Shown here one piece after another: positions 32,575-42,250 of a stretch of 64,000 bases of DNA. Origin of the DNA: Bog-257 sp963805985 (lineage in GTDB: Bacteria > Acidobacteriota > Terriglobia > Terriglobales > Acidobacteriaceae); NCBI GenBank assembly GCA_963805985.1, contig CAWDWG010000005.1, positions 248,001 to 312,000 of the forward strand. The letters run 5' to 3'. The notes beneath the pieces were generated by a model, which saw only the letters and a list, made by a program, of their open reading frames with translations, had not been told where the DNA came from and did no database searches. Within the stretch, counting starts at the first letter, position 1. Each line of letters begins with the position of its first letter. A program made the translations under genes and the position numbers.

Positions 32575-35500
32575 ATGAACAGGCAGAAACTTGCTCGCTT
32601 TATCCACCTTGCCGTTGCTCTCCTCATCGCCGGATTGACTATAGGCTGGACTCAATTGGCATTCGCTCAGGCTTCCACCACCGCGGATGTCGTCTATGGG
32701 CAGCAGGGCAGCTTCACCGCCAGCGGCACAAACGACCCCAACGGCGTCAGCGCCAGCAGCGACAATGGTTTCCAGCAAGCTGTCTTCGACAGCAATGGCA
32801 ATGTCTACGCAGCCGACACCGGAAACAGCCGGATACTGTTTTTCCCCCCGGGCAGTACCACCGCCACGCAGGTTTACGGGCAGCTGGGCAGCTTCACTTC
32901 AAGCACGCAGAACAACGGCGGGATCAGCGCCAACAGCTTAATGGCGCCATATGACCTGGCCCTGGATCGCAGCGGCAATCTTTACGTAGCCGATTCCTAT
33001 AACAACCGGGTACTGTTTTATCCCGCCGGCAGCACCACTGCCACGCGGGTTTACGGGCAATTGGGCAGCTTCACTACCAACACCTTCAACAAGGGCGGGA
33101 TCAGCGCCAACAGCCTGTGGTTGCCGCAGGGAGTCATCCTGGACAGCAACGGCAATCTCTACATCGGAGACTTCGGGAACAATCGTGTGCTGTTCTATCC
33201 CGCAGGCAGCACCACTGCCACGCGGGTTTACGGGCAGGGCGGCAGCTTCATCACCAACACCGTAAACAACGGCGGCATCAGCGCCAGCAGCCTATACCAG
33301 CCGCAGAAATTCGCCTTGGACCCCAGCGGCAATCTCTACGTGGCTGACTACGGGAACAGTCGCGTGCTCGTCTATCCCTCCGGCAGCACCACTGCCACGC
33401 GGGTCTACGGGCAGGGCGGCAGCTTCACCACCAACACCGTAAACAAAGGCGGCATCAGCGCCAACAGTTTATGGGACCCGTATGGAGAGGCGCTCGACAG
33501 TGCCGGCAATCTCTATATTGTCGATAACCGGAACCATCGTGCCCTGTTCTATCCCGCCGGCAGCACCACTGCGACGCAGGTCTACGGGCAGCTAGGGAGC
33601 TTTACCACCAACATTCCGGTCGACGGCGGGGTCACCGCCAACGACTTGTTTTATCCGGAAGGCATCAACCTGGACAGCAACGGCAACCTCTATATAGCCG
33701 ACTCCGGGGAGAATCGGATGCTCGTGTATCCGCCGACGACAACCCCTGGAATCTACAGTCCGGTCAACCAATCCACTCTGCCCGGCAACTCGGTTACGTT
33801 CTGGTGGGCCGGCTATCCCGGCGCCAGCAACTATTGGCTGGACGTCGGTTCCAGTTATGCGGGGAACAACTATCTACAATCCGGGCCGCTGCCAAATACG
33901 CAGGTTTCGCTGCCGGTCACCACTCTGCCCAGCGATGGCAGCACGGTCTATGTAACCTGGTGGTACGAAGTTGGTGGGTCGTGGTCTAACATCGAGTATC
34001 AATACACGGCCTTCAACGCCGCTGTGGCGAAAGGTGTCCTCACCACTCCGACTCCGGGCTCTACCTTCAGCGGCAGCAGCGTCACCTTCGACTGGACGGC
34101 CGGCCAGGGAGCTTCAAACTACTGGCTGGATGTTGGAAGCACGGTTGGCGGCAATCAGTATTACCAGTCACAGCCCCTGGGCAACGTCCTCACCGTGACG
34201 GTCAATAATCTGCCGACCAACGGCAGTCCCGTCTACGTCACGCTGTACACCTTTGCCGGAGGACAGTGGCTGAGCACCGGCTACACCTACACGGCCTACA
34301 ACATTAACGCCCCGTCGCCTCTGTCATTTCTTGCGGCGGTGAACTACCCCTCGGGCTATGAATCCGTCTCTGTGGCCGTGGGCGATTTCAAGGGCGACGG
34401 AAAGTCCGACCTGGCGGTCTCCGACCTAGGCAACGACGTGAGCATCCTCCTGGGCGTCGGCAACGGTACCTTCCAGCCGGCCGTGTACTACGGCGCGGGC
34501 TCCGGTCCCGTAACCGTAGCGGTGGGGGATCTCAACGGCGACGGCAAACTCGACCTGGTTCTGGCAGACTACGACACCAATAGCGTCGGCGTGATGCTGG
34601 GCAAGGGCGACGGCACTTTCCAACCGGTCATGACCTACGCTGCGGGCCCTGGTATCTACTCGGCGGCGGTGGGGGATTTCAACGGCGATGGCAAGCTCGA
34701 CGTGGTGACCGCAAACTACCACGGCAACAACGTGAGCGTGCTCCTCGGCAACGGCGACGGCACCCTCCAACCGGCGGTGAACTACGCCGCTGGTTCAGGT
34801 TCCGTCTGGGTGTCCGTTGGTGACTTCAACGGCGACGGCAAGCTCGATCTGGCGGTCGCCAACTACGCCGGCAGCGTCAGTGTATTGCTGGGCAACGGCG
34901 ACGGCACCTTCCAACCGGCGGTGAACTACGCCTTGCACGACGGCCTCGTCGCGGTTGCGGTAGGGGACTTCAACGGCGACGGCAAGCTCGATCTGGCAGT
35001 TGCAAACAATGCCGGCAGCCTGGCTGTGTTGCTGGGCAATGGCGACGGCACCTTCCAGACGCTGGTGACCTATAGCGCGCAAGATCCCCAATCGGTGACG
35101 GTGGGGGACTTCAACGGGGACGGCAAACTCGACCTGGCGGTGACCAGCAACGCCGGTGCCGCCACTGTATTCCTGGGCAATGGCGATGGAACCTTCCAGT
35201 CGGCGGGGAACTTCGCCGCCGACACCGGCTCCCAATCGGTTGCGGTAGGGGACTTCAACGGCGACGGCAAACCCGACATGGCGGTCGCAAATTTCACGAA
35301 CGCCGACCTGTCAATATTGCTGAATAGCACGCCGTTCCTGGCGCCTGCTAATGTCGAAAGCCCGCAGCCGAAGACCGTCTTGACCGGCTCTTCGGTCACC
35401 TTCCGGTGGGATGCTTGCGATCAGGCATCAGCATACTGGATCGATGTGGGTTCAACGCCGGGCGGCAACCAGTATTACCAGTCGCGGCCGCTGTCCACCT

Positions 35501-35622
35501 CGACCTTCTCGGCCAAGGTAACCGGCCTGCCTACCAATAGCAGCCCGGTGTACGTAACCATGTACTCGCTGATTAACGGCCAGTGGCAGAACAACCAGTA
35601 CACCTACACGTCAGCTCCGTAA
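32575..35622 (+). CDS. Secreted protein with NHL-type, Ig-like and FG-GAP/VCBS repeats
   Basis: ATG at 32575 has AAGGGAGAG eight bases upstream and begins MNRQKLARFIHLAVALLIAG, a signal peptide ending AFAQA. The alternative ATG at 32497 also has a ribosome site but would bury the signal. About six NHL-like repeats (NGNLYIADSGENRMLVYPP, preceded by TTTATRVYGQLGSFT) are followed by two Ig-like modules (VTFWWAGYPGASNYWLDVGS; VTFDWTAGQGASNYWLDVGS). Then come about seven VCBS/FG-GAP units (VAVGDFNGDGKLDLAVAN, VLLGNGDGTFQPAVNY) whose DxNxDGxxD motif binds calcium, and a third Ig-like module at the end. A beta-propeller surface or adhesion protein is likely. A strong terminator follows at 35673. Confidence 0.85.
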   Translation: MNRQKLARFIHLAVALLIAGLTIGWTQLAFAQASTTADVVYGQQGSFTASGTNDPNGVSASSDNGFQQAVFDSNGNVYAADTGNSRILFFPPGSTTATQVYGQLGSFTSSTQNNGGISANSLMAPYDLALDRSGNLYVADSYNNRVLFYPAGSTTATRVYGQLGSFTTNTFNKGGISANSLWLPQGVILDSNGNLYIGDFGNNRVLFYPAGSTTATRVYGQGGSFITNTVNNGGISASSLYQPQKFALDPSGNLYVADYGNSRVLVYPSGSTTATRVYGQGGSFTTNTVNKGGISANSLWDPYGEALDSAGNLYIVDNRNHRALFYPAGSTTATQVYGQLGSFTTNIPVDGGVTANDLFYPEGINLDSNGNLYIADSGENRMLVYPPTTTPGIYSPVNQSTLPGNSVTFWWAGYPGASNYWLDVGSSYAGNNYLQSGPLPNTQVSLPVTTLPSDGSTVYVTWWYEVGGSWSNIEYQYTAFNAAVAKGVLTTPTPGSTFSGSSVTFDWTAGQGASNYWLDVGSTVGGNQYYQSQPLGNVLTVTVNNLPTNGSPVYVTLYTFAGGQWLSTGYTYTAYNINAPSPLSFLAAVNYPSGYESVSVAVGDFKGDGKSDLAVSDLGNDVSILLGVGNGTFQPAVYYGAGSGPVTVAVGDLNGDGKLDLVLADYDTNSVGVMLGKGDGTFQPVMTYAAGPGIYSAAVGDFNGDGKLDVVTANYHGNNVSVLLGNGDGTLQPAVNYAAGSGSVWVSVGDFNGDGKLDLAVANYAGSVSVLLGNGDGTFQPAVNYALHDGLVAVAVGDFNGDGKLDLAVANNAGSLAVLLGNGDGTFQTLVTYSAQDPQSVTVGDFNGDGKLDLAVTSNAGAATVFLGNGDGTFQSAGNFAADTGSQSVAVGDFNGDGKPDMAVANFTNADLSILLNSTPFLAPANVESPQPKTVLTGSSVTFRWDACDQASAYWIDVGSTPGGNQYYQSRPLSTSTFSAKVTGLPTNSSPVYVTMYSLINGQWQNNQYTYTSAP

Positions 35623-35637
35623 GGGCCTGAAACGCTT

Positions 35638-35699
35638 CGGAGCCGCCGCTCTCGAGCAGCGGCTCTTTCAAGGGCACGGATTCCCATCCGTGCCTTTTT
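35638..35699 (+). terminator. Rho-independent terminator after the NHL/VCBS gene
   Basis: GGCACGGAT (35673-35681), loop TCCC, ATCCGTGCC (35686-35694), then TTTTT. It is preceded by a second GC-rich hairpin GAGCCGCCGCT...AGCAGCGGCTC (35638-35664). Confidence 0.9.
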
Positions 35700-35923
35700 C
35701 CTTGCCTTGAGGTAGCCTCCCGGAACAATTTCCCAGTCAGCACCAGCGGAGATTCCACCAGCGCAGACACGATCAATGGAAACATTTGGCAAGCTGGTGC
35801 TGATGCTGACGATCTGCTGCCGGGTGTGAGTTTTGACACTGGGAAACAAGTTCTTCTAAACCCAATTCAAATCGCCCGACCAGACCGTCGCTCTGTAGAC
35901 GAAGTGGATACCGGCATTATCGT
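35700..35923. other. Spacer between terminator and aldo/keto reductase gene
   Basis: No gene is seen in this short spacer; the two flanking genes converge here. Confidence 0.4.
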
Positions 35924-36757
35924 TCAGCCCGCCAGAGATTCGATCGCCTGCACTGCCTCCGGCGAAAGTGTTGTGTCGCGACTGCACAAGTCCTGTTTCA
36001 TATGCTCCGCGTTAGAGGTACCAGTCAGAGGCAGCATCCCGACCGCGCGTGCGAAGCTGAAAACAACCTGAGCGGGAGTCGCATTCTGACTCGCGGCGAG
36101 ATCGCGCACCAGGGGATGGTGCAGCACTTCTACATTCGCCGTCAGAAGAGAAAATCCCTGATAGAGAATCTTCCGTTCCCGGCAGAATGAGCGGACCTCG
36201 CGGTCCCAGCCGAGTCGCGCGTAGCAGCGGTTTTGCACAAATGCGGGACCCTCGCCATGAGCGGCCGCCATCTGCTCGAGATGCGTCAGGGAAACATTGC
36301 TCACCCCGAGAAAACGCGTCCGTCCAGCCTGACGTTCTTTGCACATCGCTTCCCAGACCTCGGCGTCCGGATCGCTCCAACCGTCGCCGAACGCGGGGCC
36401 ATGCAGTACATAGCTATCGACATAGTCGGACCCAAGATGTTCGAGCGAGCTGGCCAACGACTGAGTCACCTGAGCGGAGAGACTGGCCGCAGGATCGTAG
36501 GGCAGCCGATGATCCTGGCCATTCTGATAAGTGAACTTCGTCTGGAGAAAAACATCGCTGCGTGCAACCACTCCGGCGCGATAAGACGCGGCCAGCCCCT
36601 GGCCCACTCCAGCTTCGAAGTAATGCCGGCGTTGGTTAGCTGTGTCGATTCCGCGGAAGCCCGCTCGCAGAGCCAGTTCGGTGAGGCCCGCGGTGCGGGC
36701 TTCCTTCCAGGCGGTGCCGTAGAGAAAATCAGGAACAGATGGTCGCTCAATTGTCAT
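35924..36757 (-). CDS. Aldo/keto reductase
   Basis: This family reduces carbonyls with NAD(P)H in a TIM barrel. The 277-residue protein shows GTAWKE at the start, GFRGIDTANQRRHY with the catalytic Asp, FLQTKFTYQ with the catalytic Lys, and YVDSYVLHGPAF with the catalytic His. The cofactor side follows: RTRFLGVSNVSLTHLEQM, FVQNRCYARLGWDREV, QVVFSFARAVGMLPLTGTSN. The catalytic Tyr is most likely in RRHYFEAG. Length is normal for the family. The gene stands alone, convergent with the NHL/VCBS gene and divergent from the PadR gene. The physiological substrate is not inferable. Confidence 0.88.
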   Translation of the reverse strand: MTIERPSVPDFLYGTAWKEARTAGLTELALRAGFRGIDTANQRRHYFEAGVGQGLAASYRAGVVARSDVFLQTKFTYQNGQDHRLPYDPAASLSAQVTQSLASSLEHLGSDYVDSYVLHGPAFGDGWSDPDAEVWEAMCKERQAGRTRFLGVSNVSLTHLEQMAAAHGEGPAFVQNRCYARLGWDREVRSFCRERKILYQGFSLLTANVEVLHHPLVRDLAASQNATPAQVVFSFARAVGMLPLTGTSNAEHMKQDLCSRDTTLSPEAVQAIESLAG

Positions 36758-36873
36758 GGGGAATTATTCTTGCAAAGGCTGCCTGATGGTACTCCACCGA
36801 GCAAGCCGCCCACTATCCCGAGAGAGTAGCGTAACGGCTCAAACACACTTGCCGAAAATGGCGGAAGACACGG

Positions 36874-36921
36874 GATAAGATAACGGTTTTGATTTAAACG
36901 AGGGGAAAGTTATATCTTATC
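36874..36921. promoter_or_regulatory. Inverted-repeat operator upstream of padR
   Basis: GATAAGATAAC (36874-36884) and GTTATATCTTATC (36909-36921) form a near-perfect inverted repeat with a 24-bp spacer, just before the PadR ribosome site. PadR proteins usually repress their own operon by binding A+T-rich dyads of this kind, so it is the likely autoregulatory site. Confidence 0.65.
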
Positions 36922-36942
36922 GAGGTAACCGAGGAGAGCGCT

Positions 36943-37278
36943 TTGAGCAAACCTGAAGATCTGGTGCAGGGCACACTCGATTTGCTTCTGCTGAAGATAG
37001 TCGCCCTGGAGCCACTTAACGGATTCGCAATCAGCCGTCGTTTGAAGCAAATTTCCGGTGATGTTCTGCAAGTGAGCGACGGCTCCCTCTATCCGGCGTT
37101 GCATAAGTTGCAGGAAGAGGGCCTGATCGAGGCTGAGTGGAAGAGCAGCGAGAACAATCGCCGGGCAAAGTACTATTCCCTCACCCGCTTGGGTCGCCGG
37201 CAACTCGAACGCGAGACGGCCAACTGGGGACGCCTCTCCAGCGCGATCTCGCGCGTGGTAAAGCTTAAAGAGGCATAA
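36943..37278 (+). CDS. PadR-family transcriptional regulator
   Basis: The 111-residue winged-helix protein begins (TTG at 36943, GAGGAG upstream) LSKPEDLVQGTLDLLLLKIV, the standard PadR N-terminus. It continues with LNGFAISRRLKQISGDVLQV, the recognition segment SDGSLYPALHKLQEEGLIEA, and the wing SSENNRRAKYYSLTRLGRRQ. A short C-terminal helix makes it a subfamily-2-size PadR. It is followed after eight bases by an ADOP permease, the characteristic acidobacterial pairing, and is preceded by an inverted-repeat operator. It presumably represses the transporter in response to a ligand. Confidence 0.93.
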   Translation: MSKPEDLVQGTLDLLLLKIVALEPLNGFAISRRLKQISGDVLQVSDGSLYPALHKLQEEGLIEAEWKSSENNRRAKYYSLTRLGRRQLERETANWGRLSSAISRVVKLKEA

Positions 37279-37286
37279 GCGCCGCG

Positions 37287-39962
37287 GTGCTCAACAGCAA
37301 GCCCACTCCGCCGGAACGCTGGTTCTATACCGTCCCGCTGCGCCTGCGTGCTCTGTTTCGCCGTCGGCGGCTCGATCAGGACCTGGACGAGGAGCTGCGA
37401 TCCCACCTGGAGGAGCAGACCCAGGCGTACATCGAAAGCGGTTTGAGCGCAGAGGAAGCGCACTACGCTGCGCTGCGCGACTTCGGCAACCTGGAACTGT
37501 CCAAGCAGAACTGCCGTGACGCACGCAAAGTGCTGTGGGTTCAGAACCTCGTCGAAGATCTTCACTCCGGCCTGCGAACCTTGCGCAAGGCTCCCGCCTT
37601 CACAACGGTTGCGATACTAACTCTGGCCTTGGGAATAGGCGCTAACACCGCGATCTTCTCAGCCATCAATGCCGTCCTGCTCCGGCCACTCCCGTACGCT
37701 CAGCCTGAACGCCTGGTGTTCTTGTCCGAATCGGCGCCGGATATTCCTGTCATGTTCGTCTCGCTGGCGAACTTTGCGGATTGGCAGTCGATGAACAACG
37801 TATTCGAGAATATGGGAGCCTACCGCCGAGTGAGCGCGACGCTTGCCAGCCAGGGCGGTGAGCCGCAGCACCTTCTGGTTGGCCAGGTCACAGCCGGACT
37901 CTTTCCGACGTTAGGAGTCGAGCCGGTTCTCGGGCACGGCTTCACCGCTGAAGAAGACAAACCCGACGCCACGCCCGTCGTGCTGCTGAGTGAGGCGCTC
38001 TGGGCCCGCCAATTTGGCAGAGACCCGAATGTGCTCGGCAAGCAGCTGCGCCTCGACGGCGTCTGGTACACGGTCACCGGCGTTATCAGTAATGGCCCCC
38101 TTCCTCTGTACTGGCGGCAGATCGATGTCTTCACCTCGTTGGGGCGCCTCGCGAATGCCATCGGCGGCGAGACTCACCGCTCGCACCATCTCGGGGTCTA
38201 CGCCTGTGCACGCCTGAAGCCGGGCGTCACGCTGGAACAGGCCCGCGCTGACATGCTGAGCATTTCGCAGCAATTGGCGCAGCGCCACCCACAGACCAAC
38301 GCGGGCCAAGGCGCTGGGGTACAGCCGTTGTTACAGAAAGTAGTCGGTGACGTGAGCTGGCCACTGGCGCTACTGATGGGAGCGGTCTCTCTCGTGCTCC
38401 TCATTGCATGCGCGAATGTTGCCAGCCTTCTGATCTCGCGGGCGATCGTGCGGCGCCGCGAGATTGCGATCCGCAGTGCTCTGGGTGCCGGAACAGCGCG
38501 TCTGGTGGGGCAATTGCTATGTGAAAGCACGCTGCTCGCTCTGGCTGGTGGGGCGTTAGGTCTGGTTGTAGCGTGTTGCGTGACTCCGGTCCTGGCCCAC
38601 CGGGCCGTCGCGATCATACCTCGCATCGAGGACATCTCCATCGACCGCTCGGTGCTGATCTTTGCCCTCGCCATATCACTGGCGACCGGCATTGTCTTCG
38701 GAGTTGTCCCGGCGCTCGCAATCTATCGCCGCAATCCCACCGAGGCCTTTCAGGAAACTGACGGCGTGCCCCGCAGCGGATTCCTGCCTAGCAGTCTCCG
38801 CAGCATGCTGGCTACAGCTGAGCTGGCCATGGCTTTGCTTCTGCTGATCAGTGCAGGTCTGACAATCAAGAGCCTTTTTCTGGTTCTCGAAACCGACTCC
38901 GGAATGCGAACCAGTGGTGTGCTGACCGGCGTGCTGAATTTTCCGCGAACAAAGTACAAAACCAACGCGGAGCTGGATTCGTTCCTCCGCCCCCTGATGC
39001 AGAAGATCGTTCGAATCCCCGGCGTGACCGCTGCCGGATTCGAGGCGCCGCAGCTTATCGGTGGATCACAAGGGACTTTTCGTGTAGAAGGACGGCCTCA
39101 GCCGCAGCAGGGGCAAGAGACTTATGCCGAGCTCTCCAGTCCGACTCCGGGCGCACTTGAGGCGCTGGGCGCGAAGCTGTTGGCGGGGCGCTTCTTTCAG
39201 TGGAAGGACGACGCCGACGCACCGCGGGTTTGCATCATCGACGATGCTCTGGCGGAGCAATACTGGCCGGGAGAAAGTGCCATCGGCAAGCGCGTTGCCA
39301 CGGAAGTTCCGGTCAGCCCGACATGGTGGACGGTGGTCGGCGTAGTTCATCACCTGACTGCCGATGGAGCCGCTCCTCAGCAATTGGTCGAGATCCTCGT
39401 TCCGTTCTCGCAACTCCCGGATAGTCGTGGACGCCTGATTATTCGATCGCGAGAAGGACGTGCCTCTCCCTTGCCTGAGGTCCTGCAAAGCATTCGTTCG
39501 TTCGATAAAGATCTGCCGCTCTACGACGTGCGGAGCCTGGCTGATCTGGTGGATGAGAACGTCGTTACCCGCAGGCTGCTGGTCGTCCTGCTGAGCGTTT
39601 TCGCGGCGATCGCGCTGCTGCTCGCGATGCCGGGTGTCTACGGAGTGGTGGCGTACATGGTCATCGCGCGCCGGAGGGAAATTGGCGTGCGTCTGGCCCT
39701 GGGAGCGAAGCGTCGCGACATCCTCCGCCTGCTCCTTGCCGAACTGCTGCCCGTCATTCTTGGCGGCGCTGGGCTGGGCATTCTCGCGTGTCTCGGGTTA
39801 AGCCGAGCGCTGGGCACTCTGTTGTTTCACATCAGCGGAGCCGACCCGTGGACGATTGCCGGCAGCGCCGTGCTGATGATTGCGGTCGCCTTGGCGGCCT
39901 GCTGGATCCCAGTGCGCAAGGCGATGGCCATCGACCCGGTCACGGTCCTGCACCGCGAGTAA
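37287..39962 (+). CDS. ABC transporter permease of the ADOP family (MacB-like)
   Basis: The 891-residue protein has a soluble N-terminal segment (DQDLDEELRSHLEEQTQAYI, HYAALRDFGN) typical of acidobacterial duplicated orphan permeases. A first FtsX/MacB unit follows (TTVAILTLALGIGANTAIFS helix, large periplasmic MacB_PCD domain, helices near ALLMGAVSLVLLIACANVAS, ISLATGIVFGVVPALA), then a second unit (MLATAELAMALLLLISAGLT, another periplasmic domain, LLSVFAAIALLLAMPGVYGV, REIGVRLALGAKRRDILRLL, AVLMIAVALAACWIP). No ATPase gene is adjacent, as usual for ADOPs. The start is GTG at 37287, eight bases after padR, so they form an operon. Confidence 0.93.
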   Translation: MLNSKPTPPERWFYTVPLRLRALFRRRRLDQDLDEELRSHLEEQTQAYIESGLSAEEAHYAALRDFGNLELSKQNCRDARKVLWVQNLVEDLHSGLRTLRKAPAFTTVAILTLALGIGANTAIFSAINAVLLRPLPYAQPERLVFLSESAPDIPVMFVSLANFADWQSMNNVFENMGAYRRVSATLASQGGEPQHLLVGQVTAGLFPTLGVEPVLGHGFTAEEDKPDATPVVLLSEALWARQFGRDPNVLGKQLRLDGVWYTVTGVISNGPLPLYWRQIDVFTSLGRLANAIGGETHRSHHLGVYACARLKPGVTLEQARADMLSISQQLAQRHPQTNAGQGAGVQPLLQKVVGDVSWPLALLMGAVSLVLLIACANVASLLISRAIVRRREIAIRSALGAGTARLVGQLLCESTLLALAGGALGLVVACCVTPVLAHRAVAIIPRIEDISIDRSVLIFALAISLATGIVFGVVPALAIYRRNPTEAFQETDGVPRSGFLPSSLRSMLATAELAMALLLLISAGLTIKSLFLVLETDSGMRTSGVLTGVLNFPRTKYKTNAELDSFLRPLMQKIVRIPGVTAAGFEAPQLIGGSQGTFRVEGRPQPQQGQETYAELSSPTPGALEALGAKLLAGRFFQWKDDADAPRVCIIDDALAEQYWPGESAIGKRVATEVPVSPTWWTVVGVVHHLTADGAAPQQLVEILVPFSQLPDSRGRLIIRSREGRASPLPEVLQSIRSFDKDLPLYDVRSLADLVDENVVTRRLLVVLLSVFAAIALLLAMPGVYGVVAYMVIARRREIGVRLALGAKRRDILRLLLAELLPVILGGAGLGILACLGLSRALGTLLFHISGADPWTIAGSAVLMIAVALAACWIPVRKAMAIDPVTVLHRE

Positions 39963-40132
39963 AGAGCCGGATCACCTATCCCTCAGTTGTCCCTCCCAAA
40001 AAACAAAACGAACGCCATTTTTCCACTTGCTTACCGAGAGAAGCCGGAGTAGGCTACATCGGTAACCGAGTGGTAGACGCATGGGGCTGGCTACGCAGAT
40101 TCAAGTCCGCTTTTGTGCAAAGAGGATAGGTC

Positions 40133-41419
40133 ATGATCCGCGCAGAATTCAAAATCAAACGCCGTCGCAAGGCCAAACTAAGTTTGACGATCGCGGTTTT
40201 AGCAATCATCACTCTGATGACTGTCACGACGATATCCATGCAGGCGCAGACCTTCACGGTGCTGCATAACTTCACCAACGGAGGGGACGGGTCCGGACCG
40301 TACGGCGTGGCCATGGATCGGGCGGGGAATCTTTATGGAACGACCGCGGGCCCCGGCGATTGTTATACCGGCGGGTGTGGCGCCGTGTACAAGCTGGCAC
40401 ACTCGAAGTCGAGCTGGGTATTCAGCCAGCTGTACCGCTTCCAAGGGGGCACGGACGGGCGATGGCCGCACGCCGGTGTTACGGTGGCGGCCGACGGCAG
40501 CCTTTACGGCACTACAACAGCGGGTGGCGGAGGCCCATGCGCTCTCGGCGACGTTCCGGGCTGCGGCACGGTCTATCGTTTGCGGCCCCCGCCGACAAGG
40601 TGCGCGTCAGCGACGTGCTTTTGGGACGAAACCATTCTCCACACCTTTGCCAGCGATCCCATCTGGTATCCCTACGCCGAGGTGACCTTCGATGCAGCCG
40701 GCAATTTGTACGGAACTGCGGTGGGCGGCAGCAAGTATCCCGGTGGCGTATTCGAGCTGACGCCGGCACAAGGCGGCTGGACTTATAGCATCCTGCATAT
40801 TTTCACCGGAATTCCTGACGGAGCAGAGCCGTACGGCGCGGTGATGCTCGACCAGTCCGGGAACATCTTCGGAACGACCCTTGAAGGTGGCTCGCAGGAC
40901 GGAACGGCATTCGAGGTAAGCCCGTCCGGCTCGGGATGGACGGAGAAGGTTTTGTACAGCTTCTCCGACCAAAACAATAACGGTACTTTCCCTCCTGTCG
41001 GGCTGATCGAAGACCGGGCCGGAAATCTCTACGGGGTAACAGACGAAGGAGGACCCACGGGTGGGGGCACGGTGTTCGAACTCTCGCCGTCCAACGGCGG
41101 TTACTCGATCTCTGTGCTCTATGACGGCTTCGTTGACTTATACGGCGAAGGCGGGGGAGCTAGCTCCAAACTGGTGATGGATCCGGCCGGAAATCTGTAC
41201 GGCGCAACTGCGGTAGGCGGCGCGAATCTGCAGGGGATGGTGTTCAAACTTTCTCCGGGAGAAAACGGCTGGACGTTCGCTGATCTGCACGATTTCGACT
41301 ATACCGATGGCGCAAATCCAGGCGGGAATCTCGTGCTGGACGCGTCTGGGAATCTTTACGGCGCCGCGGCTGCGGGCGGCGCGAACGGCTACGGTAGCGT
41401 GTGGGAGATCACTCCGTAA
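40133..41419 (+). CDS. Secreted GloVer-repeat protein
   Basis: The signal segment is LSLTIAVLAIITLMTVTTIS. The mature 390 residues are built of repeats with the pattern G.L..D..GNLYGTT..GG....G.VF.L.P....W.. (for example AVMLDQSGNIFGTTLEGGSQ, LIEDRAGNLYGVTDEGGPTG, LVMDPAGNLYGATAVGGANL, LVLDASGNLYGAAAAGGANG). This is the choice-of-anchor GloVer tandem repeat found in many acidobacterial secreted proteins and likely a beta-propeller. It begins TFTVLHNFTNGGDG, also typical. AGAGGATAGGTC precedes the ATG. Function unknown; the extracellular location is inferred from the signal peptide. Confidence 0.9.
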   Translation: MIRAEFKIKRRRKAKLSLTIAVLAIITLMTVTTISMQAQTFTVLHNFTNGGDGSGPYGVAMDRAGNLYGTTAGPGDCYTGGCGAVYKLAHSKSSWVFSQLYRFQGGTDGRWPHAGVTVAADGSLYGTTTAGGGGPCALGDVPGCGTVYRLRPPPTRCASATCFWDETILHTFASDPIWYPYAEVTFDAAGNLYGTAVGGSKYPGGVFELTPAQGGWTYSILHIFTGIPDGAEPYGAVMLDQSGNIFGTTLEGGSQDGTAFEVSPSGSGWTEKVLYSFSDQNNNGTFPPVGLIEDRAGNLYGVTDEGGPTGGGTVFELSPSNGGYSISVLYDGFVDLYGEGGGASSKLVMDPAGNLYGATAVGGANLQGMVFKLSPGENGWTFADLHDFDYTDGANPGGNLVLDASGNLYGAAAAGGANGYGSVWEITP

Positions 41420-41527
41420 ACCGCCTCGGTTTGCTGGTAAGAGCCAATTTCACATCTCTGCGAAGAAACCTGGCAAGTGGGACTGAGTAATGGGCCCCTT
41501 CGAATTCACCTGAGAGGAAGGCTTACC

Positions 41528-42202
41528 ATGAGGTTGCGTATCGCATCGCTGTCACTTCTTGCACTGGCGTTGACGTTGGCCGCAGTTCCAGCCGCGGCTC
41601 AAACGGTCTACAGCAACGGTCCGATCAACGGTAACACCGACGCTTGGACCATCGCCTTCGGATTCGTCGTCAGCGACACCTTCAATGTTGCCAACCGTGG
41701 AACCACTGTCACGGGTGCTAACTTTGGCATATATCTATTTTCAGGTGACATCCTCGGTTCGGCTGAGCTGTCCATTACCTCCCGCGAAAATGGCGGCACC
41801 AGTTACTTTGATCAGACGGTAAACTTCACCACCCTAAGCTGCACTGCGAATCAGTACGGTTACAACGTTTGCGACGAGAGCACCATCTTCAACGGTCCCA
41901 CCCTTAACAGCGGCACCTACTGGTTGAACCTGCAGAACGCCAGCGTTCCCAGCGGCGATCCGGTTTACTGGGACGAGAACTCCGGCGTAGGCTGCAACTC
42001 GCCTGGCTGCCCGTCGAGCGCTTCGGAGAATTCTGTGGGATCGATTCCCTCGGAATCCTTTACTGTCCTCGGCACTCAGTCCAGCACGACGAGTACCAGC
42101 ACGACGACCACCGGGACGGTTCCTGAACCCGGAAGCATCATGCTCTTCGGTTCCGGGATCCTTGGTCTGCTGGGTGTCGTGCGCCGGCGGCTCTGGAATT
42201 GA
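41528..42202 (+). CDS. PEP-CTERM secreted protein
   Basis: ATG at 41528 follows GAGAGGAAGG and gives signal peptide MRLRIASLSLLALALTLAAV. The 224-residue product has a beta-rich central domain (YSNGPINGNTDAWTIAFGFV, SAELSITSRENGGTSYFDQT, GPTLNSGTYWLNLQNASV) of the lectin-like type common in exosortase substrates. A Ser/Thr linker follows, then the tag VPEPGSIMLFGSGILGLLGV with VRRRLWN. The motif, hydrophobic helix and Arg cluster form a complete PEP-CTERM signal, so the protein should be processed by an exosortase not present here. The second such protein in the window is at 18311. Confidence 0.9.
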   Translation: MRLRIASLSLLALALTLAAVPAAAQTVYSNGPINGNTDAWTIAFGFVVSDTFNVANRGTTVTGANFGIYLFSGDILGSAELSITSRENGGTSYFDQTVNFTTLSCTANQYGYNVCDESTIFNGPTLNSGTYWLNLQNASVPSGDPVYWDENSGVGCNSPGCPSSASENSVGSIPSESFTVLGTQSSTTSTSTTTTGTVPEPGSIMLFGSGILGLLGVVRRRLWN

Positions 42203-42250
42203 AGCCGTGGGCTGAGCTGTAGCGCCCGGGTTTCGCACCGGCATCCTTCA

